Below the pieces are notes generated by a model. It did no database searches and was not told where the DNA came from. It worked only from the letters and a program-made list of their open reading frames with translations. Source: JBBSOW01 sp038259365 (lineage in GTDB: Bacteria; Actinomycetota; Actinomycetes; Propionibacteriales; Propionibacteriaceae). Taken from it: a DNA stretch of 37,940 bases. Positions 1 to 7,647 of this stretch are shown piece after piece. The DNA lies in assembly GCA_038259365.1 (NCBI GenBank), contig JBBSOW010000023.1, positions 1-37,940 of the forward strand. Direction: 5' to 3'. Position numbers and translations under genes: made by a program. Positions within the stretch are counted from its first letter, which is position 1, and each line of letters starts with the position of its first letter.

Positions 1-142
1 CACCGTGCCCATCGGCAACGCCAACGCCTCCACCTCCGCCGGCTCGTCCGTGCTGTGGGATGCGGAGAAGAGCCAAGCCATGTTCGACGAGATCGCCCAG
101 GGCGACACGTCGAAGCTCAAGCGGTTCGTGAAGAAGAGTTAA
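1..142 (+). CDS. LCP (LytR-CpsA-Psr) family protein, C-terminal end only
   Basis: Only the last 46 codons are in the window, read from base 2 to a TAA at 140-142. The tail has the pattern VP-x-GNAN-x(3)-S-x-G-S-x(2)-LWD followed by a short charged helix ending KRFVKKS, which is typical of the extreme C-terminus of actinobacterial LCP proteins. LCP enzymes attach wall polymers such as arabinogalactan or teichoic acids to peptidoglycan at the outer face of the membrane. The catalytic part is off the window, so function rests on the tail alone. From memory, M. tuberculosis lcp1 (Rv3267) lies a few genes before fadE25, which fits the gene order here; the insertion-sequence cluster that follows separates the two. 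Confidence 0.65.
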   Translation, partial: TVPIGNANASTSAGSSVLWDAEKSQAMFDEIAQGDTSKLKRFVKKS

Positions 143-165
143 ACATCCGAGGGGCCTAACATGAT

Positions 166-173
166 GCTCCTAT
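166..173. repeat. 8-bp motif GCTCCTAT at the transposase 3' end, repeated at 1495-1502
   Basis: GCTCCTAT lies 5 bases beyond the IS110 transposase stop codon and recurs in the same orientation at 1495-1502 on the other side of the gene, inside the loop of the leader hairpin. A second 8-mer, GTCAAGCT, occurs at 178-185 and at 1491-1498, overlapping the first motif on the right side. The pair could be guide-to-end complementarity of a bridge RNA, or a direct repeat flanking a shorter element. The second reading is harder to reconcile with the hairpin that spans it. Confidence 0.4.
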
Positions 174-178
174 AGTTG

Positions 179-1405
179 TCAAGCTGCGATCTGGTGGGTT
201 TGATGGTCGTTGAGCCAGTCTCGGTAGCGGTGCAGGAATCGGGTGTCTCGGATCGTCCCGCGTTCCAGGAGTGAGATTTTGCTGATCGCGCAGTCGAGGC
301 CGGCGGCGACGTCGGTCAGGGTGAGTCCGAGGTTCTTGCGTGCGGGTCGAAGGTCGCTACTGCTGGCTGCTGGCTGGGGGTTGGTGATGAGGTGGAAGGT
401 TTCGCGGGCGATGGCACGCTTGAGGCAGCGGAGGATGTCTTTCTTGGTTTTTCCTTGGGTAGTGCGCCGGGTCGCGTAGACGCGAGTGTCGGGGTCGGTG
501 GCTAGGCGCACGATCGCGATCTGGTGCAACGCAGAGTTTGCGGCTCGGTCGGCGCCACGGTTGAGACGGTGACGGGTGGTTTTCCCCGAGGAGGCGGGCA
601 GGGGCGAGGCGCCGCAGAGCATCGCGAACGCTGCCTCGGAGCGGAGCCGGTCGGGGTTATCTCCGGCGGTGATCAGCAGTTGCGCGGCGGTGATGGTGGA
701 GATTCCTGGGGCTTGCACCAGAGCGGGGTTCACTGTGTCGATGAGCTGGACGAGGTCGGTGTCGTGGGCGGCGATCTCATCATCGAGTTGCTGGTAACGG
801 GCGGCGAGGCGTTTCAGCGCGGTGCGGGTCCGGGACGCGACCTCGTCATCACCGGCGCGTGCACGAACGCCGGCCAGCCTGGTGATAACACGGCTGGTGG
901 ACAGGTCACGGTACTCGGCTCGAAGGCACTCTGGGGAGGTCACGATCAGCGACTTGAGTTGCACGATCGTCTCGGTGCGTGCTTTCACCGCGCTGCGCCG
1001 AGCGGCGTTGGTGACACGGATAGCCTCCACGAGGCCGGTGCCGGTTTTCGCAGTCACGGTGTCGTTGTCGGCTAACGCGATATGCGCCGCGGCGTAGGCG
1101 TCCAGCTGGTCGGACTTGCCGCGCATCCGGCGGGTTGGGCGGGCCGGGCAGATCACCTCGACGACCTCGATACCTGCCTGGTGCAGGTGCCGGGTCAAGC
1201 CCGCACCGTAGGAGCTAGTGCCCTCCACGCCGGCACGTAGCATCGTGCCGTGACAGGCGATGAACCCCCTCAACGCGCGGTGGCCGGCCTCACCGGTGGG
1301 GAACTGGGCGGCGCCGAGGTGTTCCCCGGTGAGTGAGATCACCGCCGCGTAGTGGGTGTCCTTGTGGGTGTCCACGCCCGCGACGATCATTAACGGATCG
1401 CTCAT
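179..1405 (-). CDS. IS110-family transposase (DEDD recombinase) with C-terminal HTH
   Basis: A 408-residue protein of normal IS110 length. The N-terminal RuvC-like domain shows D12 (GVDTHKDTH), E61 (AGVEGTSSYG) and the GKSDQLDA motif with D99 and D102. The C-terminal Tnp domain has the serine motif PLPASSGKT (Ser272/273) followed by RHRLNRGADRAAN. These are the DEDD and serine centres that act with a bridge RNA in IS110 elements. Residues about 358-398 add a helix-turn-helix of the XRE type (LTLTDVAAGLDCAISKISLL), which is extra to the minimal family and may bind the element's own ends or promoter. The ATG at 1405 has a good ribosome-binding site (GAAGGGAAG) just upstream. The reading frame is uninterrupted, so this copy may be active, unlike the other IS genes nearby. 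Confidence 0.93.
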   Translation of the reverse strand: MSDPLMIVAGVDTHKDTHYAAVISLTGEHLGAAQFPTGEAGHRALRGFIACHGTMLRAGVEGTSSYGAGLTRHLHQAGIEVVEVICPARPTRRMRGKSDQLDAYAAAHIALADNDTVTAKTGTGLVEAIRVTNAARRSAVKARTETIVQLKSLIVTSPECLRAEYRDLSTSRVITRLAGVRARAGDDEVASRTRTALKRLAARYQQLDDEIAAHDTDLVQLIDTVNPALVQAPGISTITAAQLLITAGDNPDRLRSEAAFAMLCGASPLPASSGKTTRHRLNRGADRAANSALHQIAIVRLATDPDTRVYATRRTTQGKTKKDILRCLKRAIARETFHLITNPQPAASSSDLRPARKNLGLTLTDVAAGLDCAISKISLLERGTIRDTRFLHRYRDWLNDHQTHQIAA

Positions 1406-1437
1406 GATGTACTTCCCTTCGTTGATCCTTCACAATG

Positions 1438-1532
1438 AAAGTGTCGGCCAGGCAGGGCAGACAAGACGTTGACGAGACCGGGTCTAAGAGGTCAAGCTCC
1501 TATGAGGTCATGCCCCGCCTGGCCGACACTTT
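1438..1532 (-). ncRNA. Candidate IS110 bridge RNA / structured leader
   Basis: Two 22-base arms, 1438-1459 and 1511-1532, are reverse complements with one mismatch and enclose a 51-base loop. Inside the loop TTGAC (1470-1474) can pair with GTCAA (1491-1495), around an AGACC-G-GGTCT palindrome. A direct repeat GAGGTCA (1488-1494 and 1504-1510) brackets the motif AGCTCCTAT. The structure lies 32 bases upstream of the transposase start, where IS110-group elements encode the bridge RNA that pairs with donor and target DNA. Part of the loop is identical to the stop-side junction at 166-185. Transcription and exact RNA ends are inferred. A strong attenuator-like hairpin is the main alternative. Confidence 0.45.
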
Positions 1533-1574
1533 GACACCGCGCCCGGGGCAGACAGATCAAGCAAAAGACAGCAC

Positions 1575-1829
1575 TCACGGGGCGTCAGTCAAACTGAGGG
1601 TCATGCCCCCAGGGCGGCTGTTTCCAGTATCAACGTCAAGATGTCCGGAGTGTCGGTGTTCCGATGCGGTTGCCGGGTTATAGAGAGTTGCGTGTCTGAG
1701 GTAGCCGTGGAGGATTCCGACCCACCGGTTCCCCAGGGCCGTAAGGCTTGGTGGTGCGTGTCCTCGTGGGCGCGTCGCTCGTCGTAGGAAGCGCGGGCCC
1801 CGGCTCGCTTTCACTTCCTTGGTGGACAC
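1575..1829 (-). pseudogene. IS110-family transposase, C-terminal fragment
   Basis: The minus strand here encodes SLTALGNRWVGILHGYLR followed by HATLYNPATA and EHRH. This resembles the final segment of many actinobacterial IS110 transposases (ALGNR-x-VGILHGCL ... YDE-x-x-AW-x-HR). No catalytic part remains and the open frame begins directly at the left end of the IS3 remnant, which probably cut this copy. It is a different subtype from the intact IS110 to its left, whose C-terminus is unlike it. Recognition is from the family consensus by eye. The bases between 1533 and about 1620 look like the decayed 3' flank of the same element and show nothing else. Confidence 0.5.
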
Positions 1830-2525
1830 CTAAGAGAGGATGTTCAGCCTAGAAATCAACGCCGGTAGTCCACTCCTGGGTACAACGACGAGGCCGTGAG
1901 ACTGGTGATCAACACCGGTCGCTCGGTAGCGCGCGAGCTCGGCGTCGAGGAACAGCCAGTGGGCCGGTGGGTGCAGGCGTTCAGGGCCCGCCAGCATGCC
2001 GGGAACGGGGCGCTGGGTGAGACCGAGTGGTCGAGTTCGCGCGGCTGCGTAAGAAGGACTCGGAGCTATAGACGGATCGGGCGCTCCTAAATGAAGCGTC
2101 GCTCTCCTTCGCCGAGGAAGCCTCAAATACGAACGAGGAGCGTTCGCACTGATGCACGCGGAGAAGAGCAACGACAGCGTGTCACTGATGGCGCGGCTAC
2201 TGCAGGTGTCCCCTCAGGGTTCTACGCCTGGTGTCGGCGGACGCCGTCGAATACTGGCGATCCGCCAAGAGCGGATCGAGCCAGGAGATCCGCCGGTTCC
2301 GCGGCGACTCCGATGAGGGTCTGTGGCACCCAGGGATTTGTTCGACCTGCGCTGCGACGGGGAGATCATCTCGGCTAAGACGGTCGCGAAAGCGATGCGG
2401 GCGGCTCGGTTTGCGCGGGATCTGCCCCAAATGGTGGAAGACGAGCACGGTCATGGACCACGCCGACGCCTACCCGGTCGACCAGGCTAACCGGGCCCGG
2501 GACACCGTGAGCTGAACCAGATCTA
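1822..2525 (+). pseudogene. IS3-family insertion sequence remnant (orfA/orfB fragments)
   Basis: From about 1846 the plus strand encodes an orfA helix-turn-helix protein in pieces: YNDEAVRLVINTGRSVAREL and ELGVEEQPVGRWVQAFRARQ, then in another frame RLRKKDSEL and NEASLSFAEEAS. A start of orfB follows near 2150 (MHAEKSNDSVSLMARLLQ, then GFYAWCRR) and continues with LRGICPKWWKTSTVMDHADA and YPVDQANRA. Several frameshifts and an in-frame stop interrupt it. The sequence ends before the DDE catalytic domain, so the element is a dead 5' fragment. TGGACACC near 1823 is a plausible left terminus. It lies between an IS110 scrap on the left and the Nudix-domain gene on the right. Confidence 0.75.
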
Positions 2526-2660
2526 GCCTTCGAACAGCAATACTCAACCCAGGCCGCGACAGATCAACAAGCCGCATAGCCCGTGACCACCAAGCGGGAT
2601 CAGGGCCACCGTGACTCTCCGGACACCGGAGCGATTCAGGTGCTCTCGGCTAGCTCTAGT

Positions 2661-3926
2661 ATGAGTCGCATGGTTGTCACGCTGCGCTGGGTATGGACGG
2701 CTACACTCCGCGTGGGGTCGTTCGTTAGTCACTCCCGATGGATCATCTTAAGCGTCGTTCTCGCAACCACCGGAGTCGTCGCAGTGGCGATTCCCCTTCC
2801 GGCGGCTCTGAACATCGGGCTGGCCATTCTTTCGGCCTTCATGGTTGTACTGGAGGTCCGAACTCAGGCGGCAAAGCTGCGCGAGCTCGAATTCGTGAAT
2901 CGTCTCGGGGACGCATACGCTGATGTTCGAAACACCCTCAACGGGAACTCGCGATTTGAGTTCCTCGCCGCGGATGTTGGGTCATGCGTGATCGACCACG
3001 CCGCCAGCGAGGCGATCGGTGTAGGCCAAGTAGAAGCTCGCATAGCATCAGCCAACTACCGGATACCCCATGAGTTGAGGGACGCGGGCGTCGCCTTTCG
3101 ACGACGGCGACTTGCAGAAGGGGCGACATACAACGGTCACGTTCTCGGGCTTAACACCAACCTAGGAACTGGCTCGGAGTTGTCCACAAGCGACTGGGAT
3201 CTTGTTCCAGGTCGTTACTGGGACCACCTTGCCACCGACATTCTCGCTACCAAGGAGGTCCTTCATAACGGCCTGCTTAGCCCCATCTCCGGGCGCCAGT
3301 TCTATGTGGATCGTCACGGCGGGCTTAGGGACTTCGCCGACAGTTGGCTCTTGAACGCGATCGGCACATCCGTGCTCGCGCTGACAACTGATGCTCGAGT
3401 CGTCCTAGTCGCGCAGTCTAATCGAAACGAGTCCAGCCAGGGACTGCTGGCACCTTCAGGTTCGGGATCCCTTGAAACACAAGACATGAATGGCAAGGAG
3501 TCTCTTATGATGAGTGACCTTGCTGCTAACGGCGCACTTCGCGAGATGGCGGAAGAGGTAGGCATCACTGCTGACGACGTCGTCGAAACCGCCTTTCTGG
3601 GATTCGGTCGCTGGTTAGCTAAAGCGGCCAAGCCAGAGTTATTCACTCTCGCAGTCCTGTCAGTTGACTCTCACGCCGTCAGGCGTCGTCGGGTCCCTAG
3701 TACTGATCGTCCTTACTCGCTGGGAGCCGAAGTTATTCGACTGAAGCGGGACATTGGAAGCTGGAACGCCCGCTCGCCGGCGTCCGTATTAGAAACGTCC
3801 GATCCTCATCGCCTTTCGATTCCGGTCCATCTCGGCCTTCGCCTCATACAGCACGCTATCGCGACGGAAAATTCTCGCGCGGGGGCGCTAGTTGGAACGG
3901 TTCTCTCTCCGACGGGTCGGCGATAG
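2661..3926 (+). CDS. Two-TM membrane-anchored Nudix-domain protein
   Basis: I read 421 residues from the ATG at 2661; an in-frame GTG at 2583 would add 26. Two hydrophobic segments (about 27-46 and 48-66) form a hairpin anchor, followed by a charged linker (RTQAAKLRELEFVNR). A middle domain (about 85-225) precedes a C-terminal Nudix-like domain that begins near NAIGTSVLALTTDARVVLVA. The Nudix signature is spread out: PSGSGSLE at about 265-272 and ALREMAEEVGI at about 292-302, giving RE-x2-EE-x-G-I with an insert longer than the canonical box. Nudix enzymes cleave nucleoside diphosphates linked to another group; the substrate here is unknown. Codon use differs from the core genes, with at least three TTA codons (for example in KPELF) and visibly lower GC. 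The gene stands alone between IS remnants, so it is probably acquired. A role in nucleotide signalling or phage defence is only a hypothesis. Confidence 0.75.
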   Translation: MSRMVVTLRWVWTATLRVGSFVSHSRWIILSVVLATTGVVAVAIPLPAALNIGLAILSAFMVVLEVRTQAAKLRELEFVNRLGDAYADVRNTLNGNSRFEFLAADVGSCVIDHAASEAIGVGQVEARIASANYRIPHELRDAGVAFRRRRLAEGATYNGHVLGLNTNLGTGSELSTSDWDLVPGRYWDHLATDILATKEVLHNGLLSPISGRQFYVDRHGGLRDFADSWLLNAIGTSVLALTTDARVVLVAQSNRNESSQGLLAPSGSGSLETQDMNGKESLMMSDLAANGALREMAEEVGITADDVVETAFLGFGRWLAKAAKPELFTLAVLSVDSHAVRRRRVPSTDRPYSLGAEVIRLKRDIGSWNARSPASVLETSDPHRLSIPVHLGLRLIQHAIATENSRAGALVGTVLSPTGRR

Positions 3927-4165
3927 CGGTCAGTATCCGGCTCTTCGACTTTGTTCGTGAACGTGCCCCGGTCATGCGGTTGATCTCTGCGGTCGGGTGA
4001 CCGCAGAGGGCGCCGACCTCGCCCGGAACTCCTTCGCGCAGTTCGGCCAGCTGGGTGAACGAGCGGCGCGGACACGCCAGCTCCGAACACATCAGGCGGC
4101 GTTGCCGCCACCCAACTCCACCCGCTGCCCAGAAGCGAGAGGATCCCTACGCATCGGGCACTCCT
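3927..4165. other. Gap with possible transposase scrap
   Basis: No intact gene is visible. On the minus strand, 4000-4100 encodes CSELACPRRSFTQLAELRE, which loosely resembles the cysteine-bearing N-terminus of ISL3-type transposases (C-P-R-x-SF-T). It is too short to be sure. A perfect short hairpin at 3985-4008 lies in the same gap. Confidence 0.25.
3985..4008. terminator. Perfect 10-bp hairpin, possible terminator after the Nudix gene
   Basis: CTCTGCGGTC at 3985-3994 and GACCGCAGAG at 3999-4008 pair perfectly around a GGGT loop, 59 bases after the Nudix gene stop. There is no T-run, so as a terminator it would be of the hairpin-only kind often seen in actinobacteria. It could equally be a relic of an IS end. 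Confidence 0.35.
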
Positions 4166-5130
4166 TCACCCCGGACGCTGAACACCCCCCACGAGGGCGG
4201 TCTTCCCGGCGGCACGGCGGCCTTGCGCATAGGCCACGGTCTCTGGGCCGTGCCGCATCCGGTTGGTGGCGACAATGTGCAACGCCCGGTTGAGTTGGCG
4301 GTCACCCAAACGGTTCAGCCGGTACCGGTCGGTCCGCCCCGATGACACCGGCAATGGGGCGGCGCCAGACAGCATTCCGAAGGCTGCTTCGCTGTGGATC
4401 CGGCCGGCGTGGGACCACGACAGCAGAATCTACCCCAGGCTGAGGCACCCAGACCGGGCTCGTCGGCAACCAGGCCGGGAGCCAGTCCCCGACGAGCTCA
4501 GCGATCTCCGCTCCGAGTTCGTCGACCACCACGGTCAGGTCCATGATCCGCTGGCCAGGCCTGGCCAGGCTGTGATGCAGCACCCGGGTTTGGCGGTCAG
4601 CGTCTTCGGGTCAGCGCAGCTAGGCGAACACACGCGGGCGACGATCCCGTGTCAGCCCCGCGGAGCTGCTCAAGCAACTCGGTCCGGGGCGGTCGCGATC
4701 AGCGAGGTCAACACCCGCCCGTGCGGACCGGACACACTCCACGGCGTGGTCCCGGTCAACCATCAACACCCACAATGCTTCCCGGTCACCGTCGGCGCGC
4801 ATCTGGCCCGGGTGGGGGCGGGCCAGGGACTCCTTCGCCGCACGGACAGCATCGATCGGATCACTCTTGCCCTTCGACCGCTTCCCGACACGATGGCTGC
4901 AGTCGATCTCGACCACACGCTGGCCCTGATCGGCCAGGAACCGCTACAACCCCAGCCCATATGGCGGGTGCCCTCAATCGCCCGCACGACAACGACGTCG
5001 CCAGCGGCGACGCGCGCCCACCGCCATCTCCGAATACCCAGCCGGGGTGGTCGGCACCCGACACTCGGCCAACGGTCGGCCACGGACATCGCACAACGCG
5101 GCGGAGTGGGTGTCGACCCGACTACAAATT
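4166..5130 (-). pseudogene. IS110-family transposase pseudogene (frameshifted)
   Basis: Family segments are found in order on the minus strand but in different frames. Near 5128 down: GVDTHSAALCDVRGRPLAEC and VPTTPAGYSEMA, with the first catalytic Asp. Then IEGTRH near the second acidic position, and RFLADQGQRVVEIDCSHRVG with KRSKGKSDPIDAVRAAKESL at about 4850-4920. The C-terminal part, SGAAPLPVSSGRTDRYRLNR and NRALHIVATNRMRHGPETVA, lies at 4200-4370. At least three frameshifts separate them, so the gene cannot make a working recombinase. It is a different subtype from the intact IS110 at 179-1405. The 100 bases upstream (5131-5231) are probably its leader, cut on the far side by the IS30 insertion. 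Confidence 0.85.
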
Positions 5131-5231
5131 GGGCGGATGCGTGATTTCGGCAGGCGTTTTGACGGATTGTCTTACACTGCCAGGGCTGGCTGCTGGTAAC
5201 TGTAGTGGACGTCGTTCGGGTACTGGGGCAG

Positions 5232-6348
5232 TTCAATCGGTCGTTGCAACACCGGGCTGTCGGAGTGACTCTAACTGCTCGGCGAAGACCTCTGCTGGGG
5301 TCTGCGAGTTGGGGATTTTGCGGGGCCGGTTGTTGATGGCGAGGGCGACGGCTCCGAGGTCGTCGGCGGACCACCCCGATAGATCTGTGCTTTTTGAGAA
5401 GTGCTGACGTAGCAGCCCGTCGGTGTTCTCGTTGGTCGGTGCCATCGCGAGTGCGGTCGGCGAAGAACACCTTGGTCCCGGTGTCGAGGGTAAGTTGGGC
5501 ATGCCCAGACAGTTCCTTGCCGCGGTCCCAGGTGAGCGTGCGCCGTAGGTGCTCCGGGAGTCCTGTGATCGAGCCAGCTGTCGCGGCATTCACCGCGACG
5601 GCGCCGTAGCCGCCCAGCGATGGACCGTTCTTCACGGGTGGTTTCTCACCCCAACCCTGGTGAGAGATTTGTTCTGGGCTCCACGCCCTGGACCAGCGCT
5701 TGTCCTGCCGATACGGCCTGTTCAGCCCTTTCTACGCCGGCGGTTCAGGCCCGGTGATGATCGTGCCGTCGGGTCGACGAACACTCCCGGCGAGCCGTTC
5801 TTGGACGTAATCACGATAACCGGAGTTGTCGACGAGCTTCGCGGTCTTGGGGCGTTTCGCCGCCTGTTGTGCCTTCCACTGCGCCACCAAAGCGCGGTAG
5901 ACCGGCTACTCCCCTAGTCGCGGCGTTGCGGCGCAGCTCGCGTGAGATTGTTCCCGGATCGCGTCCGATCTGGCGGGCGATCTCGCGCACGCCGACCCGC
6001 TGAGCGCGCAACAGCGCGATCTCCTCGCGCTCGGCAAACGACAGGTAGCGGCCCGTGGGCTCGTCCAGGCTGATCGGCGGCATGCCGCCAGCATGACGGA
6101 ACCAGCGCGACTCTCCGGCCATGACACACCAACAGCCTGCACGGCCTCGACCAACCGTGATCCCCCTGAGGCGATCAGCGCCCAGAACTCCCGCTGCACC
6201 GCCCGGACGGCCCTGGGCGACCCGGTGAACGCATCGGCGGACGCATTGTTCGATCCGCCGCACCCACGGCAAAGTGACCGGTCTATGATTCTTGCCGCAA
6301 TCCATCGCCAACGTTCCCAGTCCTGAGGTGTTGCGACGCCCGGTTGGG
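5232..6348 (-). mobile_element. IS30-family insertion sequence, degenerate, with terminal inverted repeats
   Basis: Imperfect terminal repeats are visible. CGGTCGTTGCAACACC at 5238-5253 matches the complement of GGTGTTGCGACGCCCG at 6327-6342 at 14 of 16 positions, and the match continues weakly outward. The left repeat overlaps the last codons of the transposase (GVATTD then TGA), as is usual for this IS30 group. The span of about 1.1 kb is normal for the family. It inserted into or beside the leader of the older IS110 pseudogene on one side and truncates a host ORF on the other. Confidence 0.75.
5233..6199 (-). pseudogene. IS30-family transposase pseudogene
   Basis: The N-terminal part (from 6199) reads MQREFWALIASGGSRLVEAV, then shifts frame to the helix-turn-helix segment: GRYLSFAEREEIALLRAQRV, VREIARQIGRDPGTISRELR, RRNAATRG. 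Central pieces include LRRTLTWDRGKELSGHAQLT and DTGTKVFFAD, which carries one Asp of the DDE triad. The C-terminal piece reads TNENTDGLLRQHFSKSTDLS and INNRPRKIPNSQTPAEVFAE. At least four frame changes occur, and the usual HSPWQRG segment before TNEN is lost or scrambled, so it is inactive. Together these pieces identify an IS30-type transposase of about 380 residues. Confidence 0.88.
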
Positions 6349-6720
6349 CCCGCCCTCACGGGCGAAACCCCCGTCTCGCGACGGTCCTCGTTGGCGACCC
6401 ACCTCCCTTAGTTTTAGGTACTCCATTTTTAACGTCTCCGCCACCTCTTCAAGGTCGGCGCAGGTCCCGAGATGAACGGCGACGATCAGCGAGTCCAGGC
6501 TCTCGCGCACCACTCCCGTCAGCGACCCTGGCGTCCGGCTGGGTAGGCAGAGCTCGGCCATGGTCCGCACAACCGCCGCTGCCGCCGAGTCGACTCCCTC
6601 GTGCACCGAAAGCAGCAACGCCTCGACGGCCCGGCGGGGGGTCTCCCCGGCATCGTCTTCCATCGGGTCTAGCAACAAATCCACCTGGTCGGTCATGCGG
6701 TTGATTGAGGTGATCTCCTG
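6349..6720 (-). pseudogene. Unrecognised ORF truncated by IS30
   Basis: An open frame from an ATG at 6696 (extendable to about 6720) encodes a mostly helical, acidic sequence: MTDQVDLLLDPMEDDAGETP, then RRAVEALLLSVHEGVDSAAA, then LEEVAETLKMEYLKLREVGR. It runs without a stop straight into the IS30 terminal repeat at 6327-6348, so its natural 3' end is missing. Just upstream an adjacent frame continues with similar composition (HLLSKDLRERRGLIFWRRAG), which suggests a frameshift and hence an older, longer gene. I do not recognise the family. It might be chance coding on the strand opposite the decayed folD region. Confidence 0.3.
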
Positions 6721-6749
6721 CTCTACGCCAAAAGATCAATCCCCGACGC

Positions 6750-7624
6750 TCCCGCAGGTCTTTGCTCAATAGATGAGGGAGCGCATCCGAAACCGACCGC
6801 GATGACGTCGGTGACACCAAGAGGCTCAGCGCGACGCCCGGATTCTGGCTGGCCACCACCGTGGGCCGAGTAATGCACGGCGCGGGCGCCTCGCACACCT
6901 ACGTGCGAATGAAGGCGGGCCGGTGTTGGAAGACCGGAATCGACTCTCGACGCCACCTTCTTCCGTCCCCTACCCGAACCGCCGATGTCATCCACCTGGT
7001 CAGAACGCTGTGGGACGACACCCGCAGCGACGGCATCCTCGTCCAACCCTCTGCCCGCACACGCCGACACGCCGCTGGTGTTCGACGCGATCACCCCCAC
7101 TAAGGACGTCGACGGCGTGACCACAGCCGCGTTCGAAGCTATCTCGTTCAGCGAACCGGGGTTTGCCTCGTGCACTCCCGCCGGCATCATGCGCGTGCTC
7201 GACGCCTACGAGGTTTCCCTCTCCGGACAGCAAGCGGTCGTCATTGGGAGGAGCTCGATCCTCGGTAAGCCCGTCTGCATGTTGCTGCTGGCCACGACGC
7301 GACCGTCAGGCTCTGCCACTCCAAGACCGCAGACCTTGCCTCGGCCGTTGGGCGCGCTGACCTGGTGGTGGCCGCGGTCGGCCGTCCAGAACTCATCCGA
7401 GGCGAATGGGTCACGTCTGGCGCCGTCGCCGTCGTCGTCGTCGTCGATGCCGGCTGCGACGCGGGCAGCATCGGCGACGTCGAGCATCTCGGCGCGGCGA
7501 CTGGAGCTCGACTGATAACGCGCGTGCCGGGGGGGGCGGCCCCATGACCGTTGCCGTCCTGCTGGCTCAGACCGTCGAGGCCGCTATGGCATCGCATCCG
7601 GCTTGCACAGGCCGCACTGGATGA
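6750..7624 (+). pseudogene. folD: folD pseudogene (methylenetetrahydrofolate dehydrogenase/cyclohydrolase)
   Basis: FolD segments appear in order in shifting frames. GASHTYVRMKAGRC and SDGILVQ come from the catalytic N-terminal domain with its YxxxK motif (YVRMK). Next are DAITPTKDVDG and CTPAGIMRVLDAYEVSLSG, then the Rossmann core QQAVVIGRSSILGKPVCMLL and LVVAAVGRPELIRGEWV. Last come TRVPGGAAPMTVAVLLAQTV and EAA. In intact FolD these make one chain of about 280 residues. Here at least three frameshifts and an early stop (near 6777) destroy it. FolD normally interconverts methylene-, methenyl- and formyl-tetrahydrofolate in the cytosol. A functional copy presumably exists elsewhere, or another enzyme takes over. 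Confidence 0.85.
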
Positions 7625-7647
7625 CGCCATGTTGCCGCCTCCGCTCG

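Larger units (their letters stand above)
166..1532 (-). mobile_element. IS110-family insertion sequence (ends approximate)
   Basis: The element has one complete transposase gene on the minus strand, a very short sequence beyond its stop and a structured non-coding leader on the other side. This asymmetric layout is usual for the IS110 group, which lacks long terminal inverted repeats. The outer ends cannot be fixed from one copy. The stop-side end should lie close to 166-178, and the leader should include at least the hairpin ending at 1532. Beyond 1533 the sequence runs into an older IS110 scrap, so the right boundary is the less certain one. Confidence 0.6.

Noticed and set aside
1495..1502. 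Reading GCTCCTAT at 166 and 1495 as a target-site duplication of the IS110
   Set aside because: IS110 elements do not usually make such duplications, and an end at 1502 would cut the 22-bp hairpin whose arms clearly belong together; kept only as an alternative.
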